Assembly (NCBI GenBank): GCA_902782955.1 | Contig: CACZPD010000272.1 | Coordinates: 1-6,490, forward strand | Direction of reading: 5' to 3' | Source: an uncultured Erysipelotrichaceae bacterium | Lineage (GTDB): Bacteria; Bacillota_I; Bacilli_A; Erysipelotrichales; Erysipelotrichaceae | DNA: 6,490 bases | Position numbers and translations under genes: made by a program | The notes under the pieces: model-generated | Told to the model about the DNA's origin: nothing | Seen by the model: the letters and a program-made list of their open reading frames with translations, nothing else | Database searches by the model: none | Shown here: positions 1 to 5,468 of the stretch, piece by piece | How positions within the stretch are numbered: position 1 is the first letter of the stretch | Layout of the letters: every line of letters begins with the position of its first letter

Positions 1-1341
1 AGGGAATTTTACAGGAGAACAGCGAATATCGCTGTTCCTTTAGCGCTTCAGAACATGCTGATGAGCTGTATGTCCATTGTCGATACGCTCATGGTTTCAT
101 GGATCGGCATGGTTTCCGCAGTGGGAACAGCTGCCCAGATGGATGTGCTTTCCGGTACCATTTCATATGGGATCATCGGCGGTATCGGGATGTTCGCGGC
201 ACAGTTCTTCGGCGCAGGGGATGAGAAAAACCTGAAGCGGTGCACCGGATTATGCCTGACGCTTGTTCTTGCGAACGCGCTGATCTGGTTTTCTCTCGCC
301 GCCTTCTTTGCGAGGCCGTTTCTCTCATTTTATATTCATGATGAACAGGTTATTGAGAACGGTGTGAAATATCTGAGTATTATGAAGTTCTCATTTCTTT
401 GCAGCGCTGTTTCTTTTTGTCTCAGCAGTATGTACAGAAGCACCCACCAGCCGAGAACCGCGCTGATCATTTCCACGATATCGGGCATCGTTAACATCAT
501 CCTGAACTGGCTTCTGATCTACGGTGTCGGACCGTTTCCTGAAATGGGTGTGCAGGGGGCGGCACTGGGAACTTTGCTGGCATCGATGCTTTCATGCATC
601 ATCCTGATCACACATGCCAAGATCACAAAACAGATCTTTATCGGCAGCCCTGGGGAAATGTTTTCATTCAATAAAGACTTTGCGCTTCCCATCCTTGCAA
701 GAAGTTATCCCCTGATCATCAACGAAACGATCTTCAGTGTAGGACAGACATTATTTGTCAAAGCATTCGGGGAACTCGGCAGGGAACAGATGGATGCTTA
801 TTATGTCGGAAAACAGATTTTTGAAGTGATGACAACCGTGATCTATGGATACGGAAATGCCGTGCAGATCCTTCTGGGGACGTGTCTCGGCAAGGGAAAC
901 ATACAGCAGGCCAAAAAAGAATGCGATTATCATCTGGGTCTCGGTTTTATGATCGCGTGTGTCATCGTGACAGTATTGTGCCTGCTTGCCGGAAAGATGG
1001 TGTCTTTATTCGCACTGACAGATCCGATCACTGAACATCTTGCGGTACTGATCGTTTATGTCTTTGCCCTGAAAGCTTCTCTGCGTCTGTTCAATTTCAT
1101 GATCTTCTGCATCTTGCGATCCGGCGGGGATGTACAGTATATCCAGTTCCTTGATGCCGGGATCGAATGGATCGTCGGGCTGCCAAGCGCATTTATTTCG
1201 GTATATTTATTCGGTCTTCAGAATATTGCGCTGGTTCTCCTGATTACCCAGATCGAGCAGCTGGTCCGCTTTATTCTCGGTATCCGGAGAGTGAAATCGT
1301 ACAAATGGGCAAATGATCTGACGCAGCTGGTGACAGAATAG
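1..1341 (+). CDS. MATE-family multidrug/cation antiporter, 5' end cut by window edge
   Basis: Inner-membrane exporter of the MATE family, whose members extrude cationic drugs or metabolites in exchange for Na+ or H+; the substrate here cannot be told. The frame is open from base 1 with no start codon before position 55. The residues encoded before that ATG (EFYRRTANIAVPLALQNML) are the expected amphipathic start and first helix of a MATE protein, so the ATG at 55 is internal and only a few residues lie outside the window. About 446 residues are visible, matching the usual length of about 450. Hydrophobic segments run throughout, consistent with twelve helices. Family-like stretches include GAGDEKN after helix 2, RSGGDVQYIQFLD in the second half, and a C-terminal RRVKSYKWANDLT resembling the common Rx(S/G)xKWxxxLT ending. 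The next gene begins 15 bases after the stop on the same strand, so co-transcription is possible. Confidence 0.93.
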   Translation, partial: REFYRRTANIAVPLALQNMLMSCMSIVDTLMVSWIGMVSAVGTAAQMDVLSGTISYGIIGGIGMFAAQFFGAGDEKNLKRCTGLCLTLVLANALIWFSLAAFFARPFLSFYIHDEQVIENGVKYLSIMKFSFLCSAVSFCLSSMYRSTHQPRTALIISTISGIVNIILNWLLIYGVGPFPEMGVQGAALGTLLASMLSCIILITHAKITKQIFIGSPGEMFSFNKDFALPILARSYPLIINETIFSVGQTLFVKAFGELGREQMDAYYVGKQIFEVMTTVIYGYGNAVQILLGTCLGKGNIQQAKKECDYHLGLGFMIACVIVTVLCLLAGKMVSLFALTDPITEHLAVLIVYVFALKASLRLFNFMIFCILRSGGDVQYIQFLDAGIEWIVGLPSAFISVYLFGLQNIALVLLITQIEQLVRFILGIRRVKSYKWANDLTQLVTE

Positions 1342-1343
1342 AG

Positions 1344-1349
1344 TATAAT
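1344..1349 (+). promoter_or_regulatory. Possible -10 element for a leaderless transcript
   Basis: A perfect TATAAT lies seven bases before the ATG at 1357, in the short gap after the MATE stop codon. If used, transcription would begin at or next to the A of that ATG, giving a leaderless message. This agrees with the lack of a Shine-Dalgarno sequence before the gene. There is no good -35 hexamer at 16-18 bases, so the match may be chance in an AT-rich gap. Confidence 0.3.
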
Positions 1350-1356
1350 TTTATCT

Positions 1357-1722
1357 ATGAGTGGAATGAAGAAAAATGAGATCCTGATTCTCGCAGTACT
1401 GGTACTTGCGGCATGCGGTGTTATTCTGTTTATGAAACTGGGAAGCGGGAACAAAGATAAAACAGCAGTTGAAATCAGATATTATTCCGCAAAAGGGGAC
1501 TATACGGTCGTAAAGGAATTTGACCCGTCCGTAGATGCGGTATATCACGTTGACGGTAATTACGGCGGTCTGGAAGTGGAAGTCAAAGACGGCCGCTGGC
1601 ATGTTATAAATGCTATATGCCCCAACCATGACTGTGAAGGCATGGGATGGGCATCTCCCGGTGAGATCATGCCGATCACATGTCTGCCGAATTCTATAGT
1701 AGTAATCGAGAAAACAGAATGA
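1357..1722 (+). CDS. Membrane-anchored NusG-domain-II protein (EetA-like)
   Basis: A 121-residue protein with a short basic N-terminus, one membrane anchor (about residues 8-27) and an extracytoplasmic domain of about 90 residues. The domain matches the NusG_II family by its conserved C-x4-C, GW and CLPN elements: ICPNHDCEGMGW (C88, C93) and TCLPNSIVVIE (C109). The family is not a transcription factor despite its name. In Listeria and related bacteria, a NusG_II protein (EetA) and a Gx-transporter protein (EetB) belong to the flavin-based extracellular electron-transfer locus; their biochemical role is poorly defined. The three cysteines could form a disulfide or bind a metal or cofactor, which is inference. 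The ATG at 1357 is chosen because it precedes the basic residues and the anchor; an in-frame ATG at 1366 is the alternative. Neither has a well-spaced Shine-Dalgarno. The following gene starts inside this stop codon. Confidence 0.85.
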   Translation: MSGMKKNEILILAVLVLAACGVILFMKLGSGNKDKTAVEIRYYSAKGDYTVVKEFDPSVDAVYHVDGNYGGLEVEVKDGRWHVINAICPNHDCEGMGWASPGEIMPITCLPNSIVVIEKTE

Positions 1723-2225
1723 ATGTAAGCAAAACAAAACACTTTGTATATCTTGCCATGCTGTGCGCAATGGCAATTACCCTCAGCCTGATCGAATCGA
1801 TCTATATCGGTTCCTTTATGTACGGTATCCGGATCGGACTGGCCAATATTATCGCCCTGATCACGATCCATATGATGGGAATCAGGGAAATGATTATAGT
1901 GAATATCATGAGGGTAGTTATTTCGACTCTTATGAGAGGTCTGATATTCGGCAGTACATTCTGGATCTCCCTGGGCGGTGTCGCTTTGTCCAGTATTGTT
2001 CTCATCATCACTTACCGCCTGCACAGTTCCGTCATGTTCTCATCTGTACTGTGCGCGATCGCGCATTCTGTCGGACAGGTGATCGTGGTGGTTATGTTTT
2101 ACATGCAGCCGGCATTTGCGGCTATCCTGCCGTACCTGCTGGTCGGTTCCGTACCTATGGGCATCATGACAGGTATCGTTGCGCAGCTCGTACTGAACCG
2201 GATCGGTTCCCTGCAGAACAATTAG
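1719..2225 (+). CDS. Gx transporter family membrane protein (EetB-like)
   Basis: A 168-residue integral membrane protein with about five hydrophobic segments (near residues 8-30, 38-54, 58-98, 105-128 and 134-158). Family features are GIRIGLANIIALI (residues 36-48), WISLGGVALS (82-91), HSVGQ (116-120) and LPYLLVGSVPMGIMTG (137-152). Databases often label this family heptaprenyl diphosphate synthase component I, but no DDxxD prenyltransferase motif is present and its topology is that of a transporter or membrane scaffold. The preferred start is the ATG at 1719, which overlaps the previous TGA as ATGA and implies translational coupling; an upstream in-frame ATG at 1680 would add 13 unlikely residues inside the preceding gene. 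Together the two genes resemble the eetA-eetB pair, but Ndh2, PplA, ApbE-type FMN transferase and demethylmenaquinone genes are not in this window. Confidence 0.85.
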   Translation: MNVSKTKHFVYLAMLCAMAITLSLIESIYIGSFMYGIRIGLANIIALITIHMMGIREMIIVNIMRVVISTLMRGLIFGSTFWISLGGVALSSIVLIITYRLHSSVMFSSVLCAIAHSVGQVIVVVMFYMQPAFAAILPYLLVGSVPMGIMTGIVAQLVLNRIGSLQNN

Positions 2226-2236
2226 AGAAAAGAAAA

Positions 2237-2261
2237 ACAGCGGATCTTCAGGATCCGCTGT
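2237..2261. terminator. Shared bidirectional terminator between the EetB-like gene and hup
   Basis: A 10-bp perfect stem (ACAGCGGATC at 2237-2246 with GATCCGCTGT at 2252-2261) closes a five-base loop. Reading left, the stem is followed by TTTTTCTTTTCTC, a good U-tract for ending hup. Reading right, the tail is the weaker TCTTTATGATTATTT, which can still serve the EetB-like gene. The two converging genes are only 44 bases apart, so one hairpin plausibly serves both. Confidence 0.85.
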
Positions 2262-2269
2262 CTTTATGA

Positions 2270-2563
2270 TTATTTCATTGCTTCTTTCAGTGCTTTGGAA
2301 GCTTTGAATGCCGGTGCTTTTGATTCCGGAATTTCAATCGTTTCCTTTGTGGCAGGGTTGATGCCTGTACGTGCCGGACGTGTTTTGACCTCAAATTTAC
2401 CAAAGCCGCTGATAGAGATCTCACCGCCGTCTGCCAGTGTTTCCGCTATTTCCGCAAACACTTCATTTACAACAGCTTCCGCTGCCTTGCGTGTTAAACC
2501 CTTGTTGTTGGAAATCCTTGTGACGATATCCTTTTTGGATTTCACTAAAATTGCTTTTGTCAT
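2270..2563 (-). CDS. hup: HU family DNA-binding protein
   Basis: Nucleoid-associated protein that binds DNA as a dimer, bends it and compacts the chromosome. The 97 residues contain the whole HU fold: N-terminal helices (KKDIVTRISNNKGLTRKAAEAVVNEVF), the GFGKFEV turn (residues 53-59), and the DNA-embracing arm RPARTGINPATKETIEIP with the tip proline P70 expected to intercalate between base pairs. The C-terminus (APAFKASKALKEAMK) is typical. It is about seven residues longer than the 90-residue standard, mostly at the N-terminus (MTKAILVKSK). The start at 2563 is chosen because GGGAGG lies four bases upstream (2568-2573). An ATG at 2575 would translate through that ribosome site. It is monocistronic, with its own promoter and a strong terminator. 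Confidence 0.96.
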   Translation of the reverse strand: MTKAILVKSKKDIVTRISNNKGLTRKAAEAVVNEVFAEIAETLADGGEISISGFGKFEVKTRPARTGINPATKETIEIPESKAPAFKASKALKEAMK

Positions 2564-2598
2564 ATTGCCTCCCATGCAAAATTTTTAAACGCATTTTA

Positions 2599-2626
2599 AT
2601 TATAAGTATTTACGAAAGATTTACAA
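2599..2626 (-). promoter_or_regulatory. hup promoter
   Basis: On the minus strand TTGTAA (2621-2626) and TATAAT (2599-2604) are separated by 16 bases, a near-consensus housekeeping sigma promoter. Transcription would start about 30 bases upstream of the hup start, leaving room for the GGGAGG ribosome site. Confidence 0.75.
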
Positions 2627-2638
2627 TTCTTTCGTAAA
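2609..2638. repeat. 11-bp perfect inverted repeat over the hup -35/spacer
   Basis: TTTACGAAAGA (2609-2619) and TCTTTCGTAAA (2628-2638) form a perfect inverted repeat with an eight-base centre (TTTACAAT). The left arm covers most of the hup spacer, the centre holds most of the -35 hexamer and the right arm reaches into the A-tract of the tRNA-Trp terminator. The placement suits a repressor operator; it could also form a second hairpin after the tRNA-Trp terminator. No specific regulator is recognised. Confidence 0.6.
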
Positions 2639-2659
2639 AAAAACCGGTTATACAGCCGG
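2636..2659 (-). terminator. Terminator of the tRNA-Glu/tRNA-Trp unit
   Basis: Just after the tRNA-Trp CCA, the minus strand reads CCGG, an eight-base loop, CCGG, then eight T residues (complement of A 2636-2643). The stem is only four GC pairs, so it is weak, but the U-tract is uninterrupted and the position is right. The inverted repeat at 2609-2638 may reinforce it. Confidence 0.6.
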
Positions 2660-2664
2660 AATAA

Positions 2665-2738
2665 TGGCAGGGGTGGAGAGAATCGAACTCCCATCAGCGG
2701 TTTTGGAGACCGATGTACTACCATTGTACGACACCCCT
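2665..2738 (-). tRNA. tRNA-Trp (anticodon CCA), 3' CCA encoded
   Basis: A complete cloverleaf reads on the minus strand. The acceptor stem AGGGGTG/CACCCCT is perfect and is followed by discriminator G, as expected for tRNA-Trp. The D-stem is GTAC/GTAC with GG in the loop. The anticodon loop CTCCAAA gives CCA (codon UGG), and the T-loop is TTCGATT. The outermost anticodon-stem pair is a T·C mismatch, and one T-stem pair is G·T. The gene encodes its own CCA (complement of TGG at 2665-2667). It lies 13 bases after tRNA-Glu and is evidently transcribed with it. Confidence 0.97.
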
Positions 2739-2751
2739 ATAAATAAAAACA

Positions 2752-2824
2752 TGACGCGTACGGGATTCGAACCCGTAAATGCCGCCGTGAAAGGGCGGTG
2801 TGTTGACCGTTTCACCAACGCGCC
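2752..2824 (-). tRNA. tRNA-Glu (anticodon TTC)
   Basis: A 73-base cloverleaf on the minus strand: acceptor GGCGCGT/ACGCGTC with one G·U pair at 2-71, D-stem GTG/CAC, anticodon stem CCGCC/GGCGG around loop CTTTCAC (anticodon TTC, codons GAA/GAG), T-arm ACGGG-TTCGAAT-CCCGT, discriminator A. Its overall layout resembles Bacillus tRNA-Glu. No CCA is encoded after the discriminator. It is the first gene of a two-tRNA unit. Confidence 0.97.
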
Positions 2825-2838
2825 ATATCAGCCTATGT

Positions 2839-2867
2839 ATAATAACATGAGATTCATAACATGGCAA
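2839..2867 (-). promoter_or_regulatory. Promoter of the tRNA-Glu/tRNA-Trp unit
   Basis: The minus strand shows TTGCCA (2862-2867), a 17-base spacer, and TATTAT (2839-2844) preceded by TGT, an extended -10. The predicted start is about 8 bases before tRNA-Glu. Its -35 end lies about 50 bases from the rarA start, so this promoter and the rarA promoter share the intergenic region divergently. Confidence 0.75.
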
Positions 2868-2916
2868 TAATTTTTTAGGAAAATGATGTAGAATATTTTT
2901 AGAAAGCAGGAAACAG

Positions 2917-4260
2917 ATGCAGCAGACTTCTTTATTTGATGATCGTGAGATGACCGGCCCGCTGGCAGACAGGATGCGTCCGCAGACATTGGAAGAGTAT
3001 GTCGGCCAGAAGCATTTGCTGGCAGAAGGAAAGATCCTGAAAAGAATGATAGACCGTGATGAAGTACAGTCTATGATCTTCTGGGGTCCTCCCGGCGTAG
3101 GAAAGACAACTTTGGCAAAAATCATCGCAAGATGCACACAATCGCATTTTATTGTTTTTTCTGCGGTCACAAGCGGCATTAAGGAAATCAAGGAAGTAAT
3201 GAACAAGGCTGAGAATGCCCGGGTCCTGGGACAGAAAACGATCGTATTCGTAGATGAGATCCATCGCTTCAACAAAGCCCAGCAGGATGCTTTCCTGCCG
3301 TATGTGGAGCGCGGAAGCATTACATTGATCGGTGCAACGACAGAGAATCCTTCTTTTGAGATCAATTCCGCTCTGCTTTCCCGCTGCAAGGTTTTTGTGC
3401 TTGAAGCCCTGAAAACAGAAGAAATCGTGCAGCTTCTTCAGAATGCGCTCCATGATCCGCGCGGATACGGGAAATGGGAAGTTGAAATCGAAGATGATCT
3501 GCTTGAACTGATCGCAAGATATGCCAACGGGGATGCCAGGACAGCTCTGAATACGCTGGAAATGGCAGTCATGAACGGCGAAGGCGACAGTATCCGTTCT
3601 GTAGTGACCAGGGAAACCATTGAACAGTGCATATCCAAAAAATCTCTTTTATATGATAAAAACGGTGAGGAACATTACAACCTGATCAGTGCCCTGCATA
3701 AATCGATGCGCAACAGTGATGCCGATGCGGCAGTTTACTGGCTTGCCAGAATGCTGGAAGCGGGGGAAGATCCGCTGTATATCGCACGGCGGGTTGTCAG
3801 ATTCGCTTCCGAGGATATCGGCATGGCAGATTCGCGGGCTCTTGAGATTGCGGTAGCTGCTTACCAGTCCTGTCACTTCCTGGGCATGCCTGAATGCTCT
3901 GTACATCTGACTCATGCGGTGGTTTTCTGCTCACTGGCACCGAAATCCAATGCGCTGTATCTTGCTTACAGCAAGGCCAGGGAAGATGCGCTGACCATGT
4001 TGGATGAACCGGTACCGCTGCATATCCGAAACGCACCGACATCGCTCATGAAGGATCTTGGTTACGGGGAAGGTTATGTATATGCGCATGACACAGAGGA
4101 AAAACTCTCTGCGATGACCTGCCTCCCGGAATCCCTGCAGGATAAGCATTATTATGAACCGACAGAACAGGGTGTTGAAAAACGCGTCAGGGAGAGAAAA
4201 AACCAGATCGAAGCCTGGAAAAACGCGAAGCGTGCGGAGATGAAAAAAAAGACCGGTTAA
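2917..4260 (+). CDS. rarA: Replication-associated recombination protein A (RarA/MgsA), AAA+ ATPase
   Basis: Cytoplasmic AAA+ ATPase that acts at stalled or damaged replication forks, related to clamp-loader subunits and eukaryotic WRNIP1. The 447 residues are full length. Visible elements: Walker A GPPGVGKTT (57-65, Lys63), Walker B IVFVDE (109-114, Asp113/Glu114) followed by the family signature HRFNKAQQDAFLPYVE, sensor 1 GATTENPSFE (Asn144), a candidate arginine finger in SRC (Arg156), and sensor 2 NGDARTALN (Arg208). The C-terminal tetramerisation region includes APTSLMKDLGYGEGYVYAHD. The N-terminus MQQTSLFDD carries a QxxLF clamp-binding-like peptide. The ATG is preceded by AGGAAA at 2908-2913. 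A TAGAAT at 2889-2894 could be its -10, without a clear -35. The tail is lysine rich (AEMKKKTG), and its stop overlaps the mutY stop on the other strand. Confidence 0.97.
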   Translation: MQQTSLFDDREMTGPLADRMRPQTLEEYVGQKHLLAEGKILKRMIDRDEVQSMIFWGPPGVGKTTLAKIIARCTQSHFIVFSAVTSGIKEIKEVMNKAENARVLGQKTIVFVDEIHRFNKAQQDAFLPYVERGSITLIGATTENPSFEINSALLSRCKVFVLEALKTEEIVQLLQNALHDPRGYGKWEVEIEDDLLELIARYANGDARTALNTLEMAVMNGEGDSIRSVVTRETIEQCISKKSLLYDKNGEEHYNLISALHKSMRNSDADAAVYWLARMLEAGEDPLYIARRVVRFASEDIGMADSRALEIAVAAYQSCHFLGMPECSVHLTHAVVFCSLAPKSNALYLAYSKAREDALTMLDEPVPLHIRNAPTSLMKDLGYGEGYVYAHDTEEKLSAMTCLPESLQDKHYYEPTEQGVEKRVRERKNQIEAWKNAKRAEMKKKTG

Positions 4261-4280
4261 TCCCGCAGGGAATACCAGTC
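4243..4280 (-). terminator. mutY terminator embedded in overlapping gene ends
   Basis: On the minus strand GACTGGT (complement of 4274-4280) pairs with ACCGGTC (complement of 4251-4257), with one T·G wobble. Inside, TCCC-TGC-GGGA forms a second short stem, with one T/T mismatch and one bulged A between the two. The structure is followed at once by eight T residues (complement of A 4243-4250). It spans the last mutY codons, both stop codons and the last rarA codons. On the plus strand the same hairpin has a C/A mismatch and no U-tract, so it should favour mutY. Confidence 0.75.
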
Positions 4281-5333
4281 AACATAGGTTTTGAATGCGG
4301 AAGGAATTGCCATATCTGACAGTTCCTTTTTTGTGACGTGCAGAAAGGATCCTTCCGGCATCTGTGTCAGTTCCTCAACCTGTATTTCAAATGCCTTCAT
4401 ATGCCATTCCAGATGCGTGAAGATATGCACGGAATCGGGGAGAGCGCTGATCTTCAGCGGTTTCAGTCCCATTCGCCCCGCTTCTGTAACTGCTTCTGCT
4501 TTACTGCATGACCGGTCGACACCGATAAACTCATATAATCCGGCAAGAAGACCTGTTTCAGGTCTTTTATGCATGAGAAAATGCTGACCGTCCCGGATGA
4601 CAAGCAGCGTGCGCTGTATGATCTTTCTTTTTTTCAATGCACTGCGGAAAGGAAAATCTGAAATGGTATCTGTCTGAAAAGCATGACAGGAAGCAGACAG
4701 GGGACAGGATGCACATTGAGGGGAGCCGTTAGGAATGCAGACAGTCTGGCCCAGTTCCATGAACCCCTGGTTGATTTCACTTCCGGCAGATGAAAAAGAA
4801 GGATGTGAAAAAACTTCTTTCAGGATCTCTTCAAAGAGTTTTTTGGTTTCAGGCAGACGGATATCCTCACCGATCCCGAAATAACGGGCAAGGATGCGCA
4901 TGATGTTCCCGTCTACAGCAGGTACGCCGATACCAAACGCGATCGAAGCGATCGCTCCGGCGGTATACGGACCGATTCCAGGCAGTCTGATCAGGAGACG
5001 GGGATCTGCAGGCAGTTTTCCGTTATACTTCTCTGTCAGTACGCGGGCACATTTTTTGAGATTCCTTGCACGCGAATAGTATCCAAGTCCTTCCCAAAGG
5101 CGCATGAGGCGGTCATCTTCACACAGAGAAAGATCCTGTATCGCCGGCAGTTCTTTTTTAAACATGAGAAAACGCGGAATAACAGCTTCTATCCGTGTCT
5201 GCTGCAGCATGATCTCACTGAGCCATACATCGTAAGGATCTCCGGTATCCCGCCATGGCAGTGCTCTTTTATGTATGCTGTACCACGTGATCAATCCGCG
5301 GATGTCCTTTTCCGGAAAAGAGTATTCAGTCAT
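4257..5333 (-). CDS. mutY: A/G-specific adenine glycosylase MutY
   Basis: Base-excision repair enzyme that removes adenine mispaired with 8-oxoguanine, part of the GO system. The 358 residues are full length. The N-terminal region has PWRDTGDPYDVWLSEIMLQQT with catalytic Glu40. The helix-hairpin-helix LPGIGPYTAGA (117-127) is followed by VPAVDGNIMR with catalytic Asp141. A [4Fe-4S] site is formed by Cys199, 207, 210 and 216 (C-x7-C-x2-C-x5-C). The C-terminal NUDIX-like 8-oxoG-reading domain shows KRPETGLLAGLYEF (256-269) and VHIFTHLEWH, where Phe-Thr-His (305-307) sits in the FSH loop position. The ATG at 5333 is preferred over an in-frame TTG at 5390: it places about 25 residues before PWR, as in homologues, and the TTG abuts tRNA-Gly. 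No Shine-Dalgarno precedes the ATG. Confidence 0.96.
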   Translation of the reverse strand: MTEYSFPEKDIRGLITWYSIHKRALPWRDTGDPYDVWLSEIMLQQTRIEAVIPRFLMFKKELPAIQDLSLCEDDRLMRLWEGLGYYSRARNLKKCARVLTEKYNGKLPADPRLLIRLPGIGPYTAGAIASIAFGIGVPAVDGNIMRILARYFGIGEDIRLPETKKLFEEILKEVFSHPSFSSAGSEINQGFMELGQTVCIPNGSPQCASCPLSASCHAFQTDTISDFPFRSALKKRKIIQRTLLVIRDGQHFLMHKRPETGLLAGLYEFIGVDRSCSKAEAVTEAGRMGLKPLKISALPDSVHIFTHLEWHMKAFEIQVEELTQMPEGSFLHVTKKELSDMAIPSAFKTYVDWYSLRD

Positions 5334-5339
5334 GAGTTC

Positions 5340-5345
5340 ATTATA
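5340..5345 (-). promoter_or_regulatory. Candidate mutY -10 element, leaderless spacing
   Basis: The minus strand has a perfect TATAAT ending six bases before the mutY ATG, so transcription would start at about the A of the ATG. No ribosome-binding site is present and no purine tract precedes the ATG, which fits a leaderless message. A -35 at normal spacing is poor (ATGCTT). Confidence 0.4.
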
Positions 5346-5351
5346 AACTAA

Positions 5352-5380
5352 TTGAAGAATCGAAGCATTTCGTTTATGAT
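5352..5380 (+). promoter_or_regulatory. tRNA-Gly promoter
   Basis: TTGAAG (5352-5357), a 17-base spacer and TATGAT (5375-5380) form a good promoter. The start is predicted about 5-6 bases before the mature tRNA. It lies back to back with the candidate mutY promoter, and a mutY -35 at normal spacing would fall inside this element. Confidence 0.7.
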
Positions 5381-5391
5381 AATAAGGCAAT

Positions 5392-5462
5392 GCGGCGTTA
5401 ATTCAATGGTAGAATGTCAGCTTCCCAAGCTGAATACGCGGGTCCGATTCCCGTACGCCGCT
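5392..5462 (+). tRNA. tRNA-Gly (anticodon CCC)
   Basis: A 71-base cloverleaf: perfect acceptor GCGGCGT/ACGCCGC with discriminator T as in bacterial tRNA-Gly, D-stem ATTC/GAAT with loop AATGGTA, anticodon stem TCAGC/GCTGA around TTCCCAA (anticodon CCC, codon GGG), and T-stem GCGGG/CCCGT ending in one G·T pair. The body closely resembles E. coli glyU tRNA. The T-loop reads TCCGATT, so position 55, normally U (pseudouridine), is C. No CCA is encoded. It has its own promoter and terminator, hence a single-gene unit. Confidence 0.96.
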
Positions 5463-5468
5463 CTTAAT

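Noticed and set aside
1560..2269. Long frames overlapping the EetA/EetB-like genes on both strands (minus 1560-2024, plus 1763-2269)
   Set aside because: Their products are rich in His, Tyr, Asp and Arg without family motifs, and they lack ribosome sites. They are shadows of the membrane protein gene.
2842..2865. Repeated CATGTTAT in the tRNA-Glu promoter region (minus strand)
   Set aside because: Only two eight-base copies in an AT-rich region, with one overlapping the -10; explained by chance plus promoter sequence.
2226..2930. Riboswitch or structured leader in the intergenic regions
   Set aside because: The gaps are short and fully explained by terminators, promoters and tRNAs; I see no known aptamer core or T-box signature.
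2718..3389. A 223-residue minus-strand frame through rarA and both tRNAs
   Set aside because: It would have to encode protein across two intact tRNA genes and antisense to the conserved AAA+ core.
5334..5390. Longer mutY starting at TTG 5390
   Set aside because: The added 19 residues do not resemble MutY N-termini, the codon abuts tRNA-Gly so the ribosome site would lie in tRNA antisense, and the candidate -10 lies inside that stretch.
5392..5462. tRNA-Gly as an integration site for a genomic island
   Set aside because: No integrase, no repeated 3' tRNA fragment and no composition shift downstream within the window.
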